From Diacronema lutheri (taxonomy: Eukaryota > Haptophyta > Pavlovophyceae > Pavlovales > Pavlovaceae): a DNA stretch of 64,000 nt. The stretch's first letter is position 1; every line of letters begins with the position of its first letter. Both the position numbers and the translations under genes were made by a program. Below the pieces are notes generated by a model. The model was not told the origin of the DNA and did no database searches. It saw only the letters and a list, made by a program, of their open reading frames with translations. The stretch is from NCBI GenBank assembly GCA_019448385.1, contig JAGTXO010000004.1:1612001-1676000 (forward strand), given 5' to 3'. Below, piece after piece: positions 30,101 through 39,920 of the stretch.

Positions 30101-32204
30101 GCCCCTCGCCCCTCGCCCCTCGCCCCTCGCCCCTCGCCCCTCGCCCCTCGCCCCTCGCCCCTCGCCCCTCGCCCCTCGCCCCTCGCCCCTCGCCCCTCGC
30201 CCCTCGCCCCTCGCCCCTCGCCCCTCGCCCCTCGCCCCTCGCCCCTCGCCCCTCGCCCCTCGCCCCTCGCCCCTCGCCCCTCGCCCCTCGCCCCTCGCCC
30301 CTCGCCCCTCGCCTCTCGCCTCTGTGCGGCGCAGGTGCACGCGGCGGCCGAGTGCCTCGCCGCGATGCTCGTCGCGTGCACGCCCGACCTGCCGCCAGCC
30401 ACGTGGGATGCCGTCGTTCGCGCGCTCGCCGCGGCCGTGCAGTGCGCGCGCGTGGCGGACGGCGCGGCGACGAACGGCGGCGGCGGTGGCGGCGGCGGGG
30501 CGCAGGGCGGCGCTGCGGCGACGTTGCCGGGCGGGCTGCGCGCCTTCCTCCTCCGCTGCTGCGCGGACGTGCGCGCCGCAGCCGCCACCGCAGCCTTTCC
30601 CCTCCTTTCCCCTCCTTTCCCCTCCTTTCCCCTCCTTTCCCCTCCTTTCCCTCCGTTTTCCTCCGTTTTCCTCCGTTCCCAACCGCGCGCGGCTACGCGT
30701 AGCAGCCGCGTACAGTTACGCGCGTGCACCGAGCTCCGCCCCAGCCCGCCGCTCAGCCGCGGCTGCTGCTGCCATCCCCCTCGCCCTTTCCCCCCCTTTC
30801 CCCCTCCTTTCCTCCCCTTTCCCCACCTTTCCCTACCTTTCCCTCTGCGCAGATGATCGAGGGGCTGCGCGCATCGCTCTCGCCGCCCACGCTCGTCGCG
30901 CTGCTCGCGCTGCTCGCGCAGGAGGCGGCGCGCGCGCAGGAGGCGAGGCACGCGTCCTTGCAGGTGCCGCAGCGCCGCCGCGCCGCGCTGCCCATTTGCC
31001 CCCCCCCCCCCCCCCCCCCCCCCCCCGCCCCGCCTCACGCTCGCGCGCCGCTCCGCCGATCCGCCCCCATCGTTCCGATCCGCCCCCATCGTTCCGATCC
31101 GCCCCCATCGTTCCGATCCGCCCCCATCGTTCCGATCCGCCCCCATCGTTCCGATCCGCCCCCATCGTTCCGATCCGCCCCCATCGTTCCGATCCGCCCC
31201 CATCGTTCCGATCCGCCCCCATCGTTCCGATCCGCGCAGCGCTGCCCTGCGTCGGCGGGGCGGCCATCGTCGGTGCATCTCGAGGCAGCGACGCGGCTGT
31301 GCGAGGCGGAGGCGCTGGCCGTTGGCCCGTATTGGGCAGCGCTCATTGTGCGATGCGATGCGATGCGATGCGATACGATGCGATACGATACGATACGCCG
31401 CTTGCTGCCTGTGCGTGCTGCCCTTGCCCCCCAACCCCCATCCCCCATCCCCCATCCACCATCCCCCATCCGCCATGCGTGTGTGTGTCCAGGCGCTTTA
31501 CGTGCCGCAGCTTGACCAGCCCGCCACCGCGCAGCAGCAGCAGGTGCAGCCGCAGCAGGTGCAGCCGCAGGCGGCCAAGGAGCGGCAACGCGCCGAACAG
31601 CAGGCGGCTCTGCTCAACGCGGCGTGCGAGCTCGACGACAGAATCCGCGCGCTGCTCGACGGCACGCTCGGCGCGTTCAACAGCTACTGCGCCGCCGCGC
31701 AGTTGCCGCGCGCGCCCGCCGGCGCGAGCGCGCCGCCGCACGCCGCCGCGCCGCCCGCCACGCCGGCTGGCGGCGTGTGCCACGCGGACGGCGCGCGGCT
31801 TGCTGTCGGTCTCCTCGCGCCCCTTGTCGCGCAGCTGCTGCGCGGTGTCCTCGCGATGACGGAACAGCAGGTGGGGCGCCTTTCGCTTTGCCCCTGCCTG
31901 GGCCCCTTAGCGGCCTTCTCCTTCTCGCGCCCGCCCTTTCGCCCATGGGCGTAGCGCCACTGACCGCGTCTCCTTTCCCCCTCTTTTCCCTTTCCCCTTT
32001 CCCCTTTCCCTTTCCCCCCCCCCCCCCCCCCCCCCTTTTTTCTCTTGGCCCCTTCCCCTCCCCTTGCAGTTTGTGCTCCACCTGCCGCGGCTCTACGCCC
32101 AGCTCGTCGGCCTCATGGGCTGCGAGGACCGTGCTGTCCGCTCGCTGGTGCACGACATCTTCGAGCAGCGCGGGGCCGTCTTCGTCGGGCACGCGAGCCA
32201 CTGA
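23905..32204 (+). CDS. BIG-type ARF guanine-nucleotide exchange factor (Sec7 domain)
   Basis: Ten exons: 23905-24022, 24293-24522, 24591-27087, 27209-27354, 27564-29669, 30335-30568, 30853-30963, 31240-31347, 31493-31870, 32070-32204, about 2,020 residues. The DCB/HUS region includes FGPLHLACESGNPRIMEVAL, CVQKLIAYGF and LQVLKAALTAVTAPLAGVHE. The Sec7 domain (~607-800) reads AAFLRGTEGLDKAMVGDYMG, then FRLPGEAQKIDRMMEKFA with the catalytic Glu finger, then YVLAYSLIMLNTDAHS. HDS domains follow (EGWAAVLKCVSEMHRLS; VARIWTVLGAHFA-like; GWGVCSQIIAPP) and the C-terminus is LVGLMGCEDRAVRSLVHDIF, as in BIG1/2. It loads GTP onto ARF at the trans-Golgi and endosomes and should be brefeldin-A responsive in principle. 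Low-complexity Gly/Ala/Asn-Gly inserts interrupt the linkers. Several introns carry tandem repeats that keep false frames open for kilobases. Confidence 0.9.
29771..30312 (+). repeat. (CCCCTCG)n heptamer array in BIG intron 5
   Basis: About 75 copies of CCCCTCG, with a few CCTCTCG variants near the ends and one short unit near 29850. It fills most of the 665-base intron 29670-30334. A 7-base unit without stops reads as PRPSPLA in all three plus frames and GARGEGR on the other strand. Confidence 0.95.
30597..30670 (+). repeat. Pyrimidine decamer repeat in BIG intron 6
   Basis: Five copies of TTTCCCCTCC followed by TTTCCTCCG-like units in intron 30569-30852, all C/T on the sense strand. A second C/T-rich block sits at 30774-30846, directly before the acceptor at 30852. 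Confidence 0.9.
30999..31026 (+). repeat. Poly-C run in BIG intron 7
   Basis: 28 consecutive C in intron 30964-31239. Confidence 0.9.
31056..31233 (+). repeat. 19-base tandem repeat in BIG intron 7
   Basis: About 9.4 essentially identical copies of CCGATCCGCCCCCATCGTT. The array ends six bases before the acceptor tccgcgcag, so part of the last unit may serve as the 3' splice-site context. Confidence 0.95.
31348..31492 (+). repeat. BIG intron 8 with GATGC/GATAC and CCCCCATC arrays
   Basis: The donor gtgcgatgcg merges into about nine GATGC/GATAC pentamers (31352-31398). A CCCCCATC-type array (31435-31475) then leads to acceptor tgtgtccag. Confidence 0.85.
32014..32035 (+). repeat. Poly-C run in BIG intron 9
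   Basis: 22 consecutive C inside a long C/T tract, 33 bases before the acceptor at 32069. Confidence 0.9.
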
Positions 32205-32484
32205 GCGCACCAGCGAGCGCCGTCCGGTCGGTCCGGGCGCGGGGCGCCACCGCCCTCCTCGCCGCCGTCGGCTGCGGCGGGCGTGGCGCGTGGCTCGTGC
32301 GCGAGGGCGCTCGTTGCTTTTGGCGCGGCACTCTCTTCTCCCCTCGGCCCTCAGTGATCCCGCACCGTGACTCGTACATGACGCGCAGTGACAGGGGCAT
32401 AGGGCTGGGTGGCGAGCCGCGTTCTGATCCAAAATATGTACACAGCGGGCGGCTGCCGCCACTACACCAGCCTCTCAAGCTATA

Positions 32485-34038
32485 CTAGCCTCTCAAGCTC
32501 GCCCTTGCGCGCCCGGCCTCGTCCTCGCGCAACGAGAGCGCGCGCATCCGATCGACAAAGCGCAGACCCGGCCGAGCGCCGCCCGCGCACCGTGCCGCAT
32601 CGCCGCCCCCCGCGTTCGCCTGCGCGACGGCGCGCGCGACCGGCACGGCGGCCGCCGGCGTGGCGCCGTGCGCCGGCTGCGGCCTCGGCGGCGGCGGCGG
32701 CTCCGCCGCCTGCGCCGCGGGCTGCGCGGCCGGCGCGCGTCGCGCGGCCGACAGCCTCCCCGGGCGCGGCGCCGCCGACGCGCCCGCTGCGGGCGGCGAC
32801 GGCACGACCGCGGGCTGCGGGGCGCGCGGCGGCGTGGCGGGCACGTTGCGCACGCGCGGCTCGGGCGGCGGTGCCGGGTCGGGCGCTGCGAGCGCGGCGG
32901 AGGTCACTCGACCCGCGAGGAACGCGGCCTCGAGGGAGGCGCGCGCCGTGCGCAGATTCTCGAGGGAGGGCGGCGCGGCGCAGTGCGCGAGCTGCGCGCC
33001 GAAGGACGCCTCGTCGTCGATCCACAGCCGCACCGTCTCGCTCTGCGCGGAGGCGCGCGCGAGGAGCGGCGGGCGGGGCGCAGGAGGAGGAGGAAGAAGA
33101 AGGGGGAGGAAGGGGGAGGGCGGGTGGGCGCGTTCCAATTTGCGGAGGTGCGCGTCGCGAGCGCCGGGCGGGCGACCACACGCCGCGCGCGGCTCGTAGC
33201 GCGCGCGCGCGCGTGCGCGCACCATCTTGAGCAGGCTCTCCCTCTCCGCCACCAGAGCGGCGGCCACGTGCACGCTCACGCCGCCGAGGCCGTCGTCGCA
33301 CGCGCCACCGCCACCGCCGCCGTCCGCGCCGTCCGCACGGCCGCGCGCGCTGTCACCGCCGCGCGCGCCTGCCACGTGCGCGGGCAGCTCGACCGCATCT
33401 CCGCGCAAAGCGGCCGCGACGCGCTTCGCCGTCGCGTCGGCATCGTCCGCCCGGCTGCCGTCGCCGCCGTGCGCGGACGCCGGCCGGCGGCCGCCAGCCG
33501 CGGCGCGGCCCGCTCGTGCGGCGGACGGCGGCCGCCTGCCGCCGCTCGTCGCGGGCCGCAGCCCGCCGACCTGAAGAGCGAGCGCGGTCGAGCACGAGCT
33601 TGCGCGGCTGGCCGGGCGCGAGGAGGACGAGGCGGACGAGTGCGAGCCCGCCGTGCCCGGCCGCGCGGGCGGGTCGAGCTCGCCAGCCGCGCAGCGCTGC
33701 GCGTACTTGATCGTGCCCGCGTGCGCGGCGACGGCGGAACCGCCGGTGCCGCCGCGCTCGCGCAGGGCCTCGGCAAATGCGGCGATCTCGGCCGCGACCG
33801 TCTGGCGGCCGGGCGGCTCGAGCGAGCGCAGCAGGCTCTCGCGAGCGAGCAGCTCGCCGGTCCCGTCCGTCAGCTCGGCGTGGATCTCGAGGAGCGCGTG
33901 CAGCTCGGCGGAAAGCGTGGCGTTCTCGTCGATGCGTGAGCGGCCAACCAGACGCGCGAGCTCGTCCGCCTCGCCCGGGTGCAGCCGTGCGGCCAGCTCG
34001 TCCCACACGAGCGGCCGCTGCGCGTCGACCGCCTCCAT
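32485..34038 (-). CDS. CCDC24-like protein
   Basis: Two exons (34038-33223 and 33042-32485; 180-base intron, phase 0) give about 457 residues. The start MEAVDAQRPLVWDELAARLH is followed by PGEADELARLVGRSRIDENA and TLSAELHALLEIHAEL, helices that resemble the N-terminal region of vertebrate CCDC24 (a weak family known mainly by name). A Ser/Arg/Gly-rich disordered middle follows, then VHVAAALVAERESLLKM spliced to SETVRLWIDDEASFGAQLAH and LENLRTARASLEAAFLAGRV. The C-terminal third is Pro/Ala-rich and ends LRFVDRMRALSLREDEAGRA. I infer a coiled-coil-poor scaffold; function unknown. The Met at 34038 is preferred over the one at 34119, which would leave only 11 bases to the divergent ER J-protein start. 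Confidence 0.5.
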   Translation of the reverse strand: MEAVDAQRPLVWDELAARLHPGEADELARLVGRSRIDENATLSAELHALLEIHAELTDGTGELLARESLLRSLEPPGRQTVAAEIAAFAEALRERGGTGGSAVAAHAGTIKYAQRCAAGELDPPARPGTAGSHSSASSSSRPASRASSCSTALALQVGGLRPATSGGRRPPSAARAGRAAAGGRRPASAHGGDGSRADDADATAKRVAAALRGDAVELPAHVAGARGGDSARGRADGADGGGGGGACDDGLGGVSVHVAAALVAERESLLKMVRARARARYEPRAACGRPPGARDAHLRKLERAHPPSPFLPLLLPPPPAPRPPLLARASAQSETVRLWIDDEASFGAQLAHCAAPPSLENLRTARASLEAAFLAGRVTSAALAAPDPAPPPEPRVRNVPATPPRAPQPAVVPSPPAAGASAAPRPGRLSAARRAPAAQPAAQAAEPPPPPRPQPAHGATPAAAVPVARAVAQANAGGGDAARCAGGARPGLRFVDRMRALSLREDEAGRARASLRG

Positions 34039-34130
34039 GGGGCGCGCTTGCCCGTTGTGCCTGCAGCGGCGATTTTGAAAGTGGGCCGTTGCCGGACCGA
34101 TCCCCGGTCGTGCATCCATCCCGGTTGCGC

Positions 34131-34863
34131 ATGGCGGGCGCGAGCGGCGCGCTGTTGTGGGGCATCGGCCTCGCCCTCGCGCTCTGGCCTCAGCCGGGTT
34201 TGGCAGTGGATGCGACCGACCTGTACGCGATCCTTGGTGTCGCGCCCGACGCGACGGCCGCCGAGATCAAAAAGGCCTTCCGCTCGCGCGCCGCGTCGCT
34301 GCACCCGGACAAGTGCGTCGCCGATTGCGCGCGCGCCGACGAGCGGATGGCCGAGCTGAACCACGCGTACGAGACGCTCTCCTCGCCGGACCGGCGTGAG
34401 CGCTACGACGCGTACGGCACCGAGGCTCCGGACCTCGAGGCCCTCTTCCGCGTGCCCCCCGCCGTTGCGTACGCGGATTCGCACGGTGCGCGCGACACGC
34501 CTTGGTGCCGGCCGGCCGTGCCGCGCCTGCCGTGGAGCACGTCGCCCACGCGCGCCCCACGCCACGTGCTCACCGCGGCCATCCTGCCCGGCCTGCCCTT
34601 CCCCCAATACTCGTCCACCTGACGCGGGCTGTGCGCAGTGCTTAATCTGCGATCGACGGCACACGCGCGCGCACCGCCGCGCGGTGGCGAGCGCACGGTG
34701 TGGCTCATCGCGCTGTACATGCAGGGCTGCGGCCCGTGCCACCAGCTCGTGCCCGAGCTCAAGGCCACCGCCGCGCGGCTTGCCGGCGTCGTGCGTGTCG
34801 GTGCTCTCGACTGCTCGTTGCACAGTGCGCAGTGCGAGGTGTGGCGCATGTCCTGCAGTCCAA

Positions 34864-34896
<33 letters not shown>

Positions 34897-37800
34897 GGTG
34901 CTCTCGACTGCTCGTTGCACAGTGCGCAGTGCGAGGTGTGGCGCATGCCCTGCAGTCGAAGGGGGGGGGGGGGGGGGGGGGGGGGACGGAATGTGCGCGT
35001 GAGACCGCCTTCACCTTCCCCCCCCCCCTCTACCCCCCCCCCCCCCCCCCCTTTCCCGCTGTGTGTGTGCCAGGAGCTGCGTGTGAGCCGCTTCCCGCAC
35101 ATCGTCGCCTTCGCGCTCAGGGAGAGCGTCGGCAGGCGCGTGGCCGTGCACTACGAGGCAGCGCTCGAGGCGAAGCGCATCGTCGAGTGGGCGCTCTCGC
35201 TGCTGCCGCGGGATGCCGGCCGAGCGCAGCTGAGCGCGGCCGGCCTCGAGGCCAACGGGTCGGCGGCGGCGGCGGTGTACGAGGCGGTTGTATCGGGCGG
35301 GGCCGCTCGCCTTGTCTTCTTCGCAGATGGCAGCGGAGGTGGAGCGGTGGACGCGGCGGAGGTCGCAATCGCGGCGGCGCTCCTTTTCAATTCGCTTGTG
35401 CGCCTTGGCTCCATTGAATGCGCGCCAGACGCGCACGATGCCGGCGATATCGGAGGCGGAGGCGGAGGCGGAGGCGGAGGCGGAGGCGGAGGCGGTGTCT
35501 GCGCGCGGCTCGGCGTGCGCTTTGCGCCGTCAGCGTGGCTGTGGCGCGGGGACGGCTCGGCTGGCATTGAGTACGACGGCAAGATGCTTGGCGCAAGAGT
35601 CGCGGCGTGGGCGGTTGAGGCCGTCGCCGGGGTCGCCGCGCGGCCGCTCGCGACCGCCACGCAGATCGCCGCCGCGGCGCAGCGCGCGGCCGCACGCCGT
35701 GGCGGTGGCGGTAGCGGCGGTCGCGGTGGCGGCGGCCTGCTTCTGCTCGGCAGCCGCGCGGATGCGCTCGCGCACGGCGCGTCCCTCCGCCTCGACGTGC
35801 TCCGGCTGCGCGCGGCGCTCGGCGCGGAGGCGGACGAGGGCGCGGCCACGGGTGCGGGCGCGGGCGCGTGGGCAGACCCGGCGTGCTCGGATTCGGACGA
35901 GTCGTGCGAGCGCTGGGCGGAGCTGGGCGAGTGCGACAGGAACGCGCCCTTCATGGCGCGCTCGTGCGCGGCGGCGTGTGGGCTGTGCGAGCGCGTGGCC
36001 GCGCCCGTGCTCGCCATCGTCGACTGCGACGCGCTCGTCGCCGCGCACGCGGAGCCCGCGCGCATCGCGGCGGCGCTCAACAGCGATGCGACGGGTGGCG
36101 TGCCGAGCGTGTTGGACGGGCTCGAGGCCGCGCACGTGACTGCGCTCTGCGGCGGCGGCGGCGGCGCTCCGCCCGGCGCTCTGCTTGGCGTGGTGCCACA
36201 ACTCGGCGGTAGCGGCGGGTGGTGGTGGCTGCCGTCGGGGGGCGGCGGGGCGGGCGGGTGGGCGGATGGAGGCACGGACGCGGACACGCCGTCGGGCGGA
36301 CGGCCCGGCGCGGTGCGCACGCCGCCGAGCCGGGCCGTGTCGACGCGCCGCCTAAGCAGCGACGCGTTGCTCCACTGGGCGGCGGCCGGCGCGCGCGCGG
36401 CGCGGCGGGTGGCGATCACGGCTCGGCCTGACGCGCTGCTCGCGCTGCTGGGCGGAGGCGAGCAGCACGAGCAGCGCGAGCAGCGCGAGACCGAGAATGC
36501 GCATGGCGACCTGACCCTTTTACTCCTCACCAACGGTGCTACGTGCGCGCACTGCGCGGACGCGGAGGATGCGTTGCTCGCCGCTGCTGCCGCTGCCGCT
36601 GCCGCCCCGACCCCTCCGACGGGCCGCGACCGCCTCGCGGCCGGGCCGGAGCAACCGCCGCCGCTGCTCGCCCTCGGCAACGGCTCGCACACCGTCACGG
36701 CACGTGCGTGGCTCGCGCAGTGTGACAGCTCCGACACGATGGCGGCGGCATGCCGCATGGTGCTTGGCGCCGCGGCAGGCGCGAGCGGCGGGCGCGCGTC
36801 TGAGCGGCCCGCGCTGGCGCTGCCACAATTGGTCGCCGTGCGGCATGCGGACGGGCGGCTCGTGCGCAGATCGGCCGGCGCGGCGCTCGACGCGGCCTCG
36901 CTCGTTGCCTTCGCCCACGCCGCGGCCGTCTCGGAGGTGCGCGAGTGCGCGGATGGCGCGGCGCTCGAGACGCTGCTCGGCGAGGCGTGCGTGCGCGCGG
37001 ACGGTGCGCGGACGGGCGGCGGCGCGTTCGTGCTCTTCTCCGCCGCGCAGCCCGGATGGTGCCCGCCATGCGACGCGCTCGACGAGCCCTTCGCCGCGGC
37101 GAGCGCCGAGCTGTCCGCCGCGCGCTACGCGGTCGGCCGCTTCGGCTGCGACGCGGGCGCTACCGCGCAGCACGTGTGCTCGCTCGCGCGCGTCGACGGG
37201 CTGCCGACGGTCGTCTTCTTCCCCTGCGCCGCGCGCGAGACGGGCGAGACGGGCGCGGGCGCGTTGCACGCGCTGCTCCGGACAGGCCACGCGTACGAGC
37301 CGGACGAGGACGACGAGGACGATTCGACCCTCGAACGCAGCTTTGCGCCCGCGCGGCTCGTCGAGTTTGCGCAGGGCGGCGCGTGGGCGCCACCGCCCCT
37401 CGTGCCGCTCGACGGCGGCAAGGGGCTGTGGGCGGCGCTTGTCAAGCCGAGCGGCCGAACGGCGGCCGGCTGCCGCGACTGGGCGCCTCTCTCGTGCGCG
37501 CTGCGCGGCAGCGGCGCGTGCGCGGACATGGCGTCGAGCAGCGAGTGCGCGGCCACGTGCGGCCTCTGCGCGGCGGGGCGCCCGACGGTGCGCACACGCC
37601 GCCGCCGCCGCCGCCACCGCCGCCACCATGCCGTGCCGTGCCGCGTGCGCGCGCGCGCGCGTCTGTGCGCCCATGCGCTCACGCGCCTGCGCGCCGTGGG
37701 TGCCCTCCCCTCCCCCCTCCCCCCTTCCGCCCCTCCCCTCCGCGCACCAGACGTGGGTCGTCTCCTTCACCACGCGCGAGGCGCAGTGCCGCAGTTGCGC

Positions 37801-39697
37801 GCGGCTGCGACGGCAGTTGGGCGGCGCCATCGGAGCAGCGCGCTCACAGCTCGTGCAGCGGGGCCTCGACCCATTCTCGCTGCAGTGGGGCGAGGTGCAG
37901 TGCACGGACCGCACCTCCGCAGAGGCCGCCGCCGCGTGCACGCTCGCGGCCGTGCGCGCGCTGCCGCACGTGGTCATCGTGCCGGCCGGGGCGACGGACG
38001 ACCGCGTGCTGCGCGACCCCGCCTTCCAGCTGCGCGCGCCCGTCGATTCGAATCAGCTCGCGCGCTGGGCGGTGGCCGTGCATGCGCGCGCGCTCGGCGC
38101 CGCAGCACCGCTCGGCGCGCGCCAGCCGCCGGCGAGCGGTGCTGCGGCGGCGGACGCGGCGGACGCGGCGGACGCGGCGGACGCGGCGGACGCGGCGGAC
38201 GCGGCGGACGCGGCGGACGCGGCGGACGCGGCGGACGCGGCGGACGCGGCGGACGCGGCGGACGCGGCGGACGCGGCGGACGTGGCGGACGTGGCGGACG
38301 CGGCGGACGCGGCGGACGTGGCGGACGCGGCGGACGTGGCGGACGCGGCGGACGCGGCGGACGTGGCGGACGCGGCGGACGTGGCGGACGCGGCGGACGT
38401 GGCGGACGCGGCGGACGTGGCGGACGCGGCGGACGCGGCGGACGCGGCGGACGTGGCGGACGTGGCGGACGTGGCGGACGTGGCGGACGTGGCGGACGCG
38501 GCGGACGTGGCGGACGCGGCGGACGCGGCGGACGCGGCGGACGTGGCGGACGCGGCGGACGTGGCGGACGCGGCGGACGTGGCGGACGCGGCGGACGCGG
38601 CGGACGCGGCGGACGTGGCGGACGTGGCGGACGTGGCGGACGTGGCGGACGTGGCGGACGCGGCGGACGTGGCGGACGTGGCGGACGTGGCGGACGCGGC
38701 GGACGTGGCGGACGCGGCGGACGTGGCGGACGCGGCGGACGCGGCGGACGTGGCGGACGCGGCGGACGTGGCGGACGCGGCGGACGTGGCGGACGCGGCG
38801 GACGCGGCGGACGCGGCGGACGTGGCGGACGTGGCGGACGTGGCGGACGTGGCGGACGTGGCGGCGGACGCGGCGGACGTGGCGGACGCGGCGGACGCGG
38901 CGGACGCGGCGGACGTGGCGGACGCGGCGGACGTGGCGGACGCGGCGGACGTGGCGGACGCGGCGGACGCGGCGGACGCGGCGGACGTGGCGGACGTGGC
39001 GGACGTGGCGGACGTGGCGGACGTGGCGGACGCGGCGGACGCGGCGGACGTGGCGGACGCGGCGGACGCGGCGGACGCGGCGGACGTGGCGGACGCGGCG
39101 GACGTGGCGGACGCGGCGGACGTGGCGGACGCGGCGGACGCGGCGGACGCGGCGGACGTGGCGGACGTGGCGGACGTGGCGGACGTGGCGGACGTGGCGG
39201 ACGTGGCGGACGTGGCGGACGTGGCGGACGCGGCGGACGCGGCGGACGTGGCGGACGCGGCGGACGCGGCGGACGCGGCGGACGTGGCGGACGCGGCGGA
39301 CGCGGCGGACGCGGCGGACGCGGCGGCGAGGCTCGAGGAGGCGCAGGCGGTGGAGAGGGCGGCTGAGGCGCGGCGGGCGGCGGCCGAGGAGCGGGCGGCG
39401 GCCGAGGAGCGGGCGGCGGTCGAGTTGGCGGCGGCCGAGCGGGCGGCCGTAGAGCGAGCAGCGGCGCAGCGGGCAGCGGCACAGCGGGCAGCGGCGGAAG
39501 CGGCGGCGGCTGTGGCGAGCGCGGCGGCGCAGGCGACGGCTTTGCCTCCCGACCTGCGCGAGCTGCGCGCGTCGGAATTGCGCAGGCTCGCTGATCAGCA
39601 TGGCGTCGACTGCAGCCGGTGCGTTGAGCGAGCCGACTGGGAGCGAGAGGTGGCGCGCGTACTCGCGCTTGGCGGCGGCACCCATGACGAGCTGTGA
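34131..39697 (+). CDS. ER-lumenal J-domain / multi-thioredoxin / ShKT / MANF-C protein with HDEL
   Basis: Four exons, 34131-34485, 34639-34838, 35074-37587 and 37751-39697, give 1,671 residues. A signal peptide (ALLWGIGLALALWPQPGLA) leads into a J-domain with HPD at 58-60. A thioredoxin-like fold follows with CGPC at 149-152, as in ERdj5. Exon 3 adds a ShKT-type Cys domain (~456-491, CSDSDESC...CAAACGLC), a CAHC motif (~675), a CPPC thioredoxin domain (~847) and a second ShKT (~984-1016). Exon 4 has a CRSC domain (~1036), then the Ala-Asp repeat (~1157-1550), a charged helix (RAAEARRAAAEERAAAEERA) and a SAP-like module LRASELRRLADQHGVDCSRC resembling the MANF/CDNF C-terminus. It ends GGGTHDEL, a classic ER-retrieval signal. 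Likely role: BiP co-chaperone coupled to disulfide reduction or exchange. The ShKT units are structural Cys modules found in many enzymes; nothing suggests a toxin. Confidence 0.85.
34799..34985 (+). repeat. Duplicated exon end plus 5' splice site with twin poly-G runs
   Basis: ggtgctctcgactgctcg and the following ~50 bases, including the exon 2 end and its donor cgag/gtgtgg, occur at about 34799 and again at about 34896. Each copy is followed by poly-G: 32 G at 34864-34895 and 25 G at 34961-34985. Poly-C runs (to 35051) precede the acceptor gtgtgccag at 35073. Confidence 0.9.
38149..39328 (+). repeat. 9-base tandem repeat (GCGGACGYG)n encoding Ala-Asp-Ala/Val
   Basis: About 131 copies of GCGGACGCG or GCGGACGTG within exon 4 of the ER protein, with one 6-base partial unit near 38863. 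The only variable base is the C/T at position 8. The first 14 or so units are all C; after that C and T types alternate in a recurring higher-order pattern. All six frames are open, but only the Ala-Asp frame connects to the thioredoxin and MANF-C parts. Confidence 0.95.
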
Positions 39698-39920
39698 CCA
39701 GTGCAGTCACGCTGAGAGAGGGACCCCGCCGCGACATTTGGCGCGGCCGAGGATCAACAGGAGCATGCATGCGTGTGATTGTGTCAGTCTGTATCCACTG
39801 TCCACTGTCCAGTGAGTGTGCGCGTCATCGAGCCTCCGGCTCTGGGCGGGAGGCGAGCGCAAAGACGGCGGCGCGCGCGCGCCACTCGGATGCGCTCGAT
39901 TTGAGGTCGGAAACATTGCT
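39698..39920. other. Convergent 3' intergenic spacer
   Basis: Lies between the ER protein stop and the PDC stop. It is less GC-rich, with a small direct repeat tccactgtccactgtcca near 39793. No gene seen. Confidence 0.5.

Noticed and set aside
29623-31476. Long minus-strand frame with GARGEGR repeats
   Set aside because: Mirror of the CCCCTCG heptamer and 19-base arrays inside BIG introns; no protein character outside the repeat.
23796-31859. A single 2,687-codon open frame across the BIG locus
   Set aside because: It passes through several introns because GC-rich repeats lack stops; family alignment and in-phase splice sites show ten exons instead.
35880-37570. ShKT domains as evidence of a toxin gene
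   Set aside because: They are embedded in an ER-retained chaperone/oxidoreductase; ShKT units are common structural modules.
37844-39770. Minus-strand frames of VRR or PPR repeats
   Set aside because: Antisense of the 9-base Ala-Asp repeat; the plus frame links two recognisable domains and ends in HDEL.
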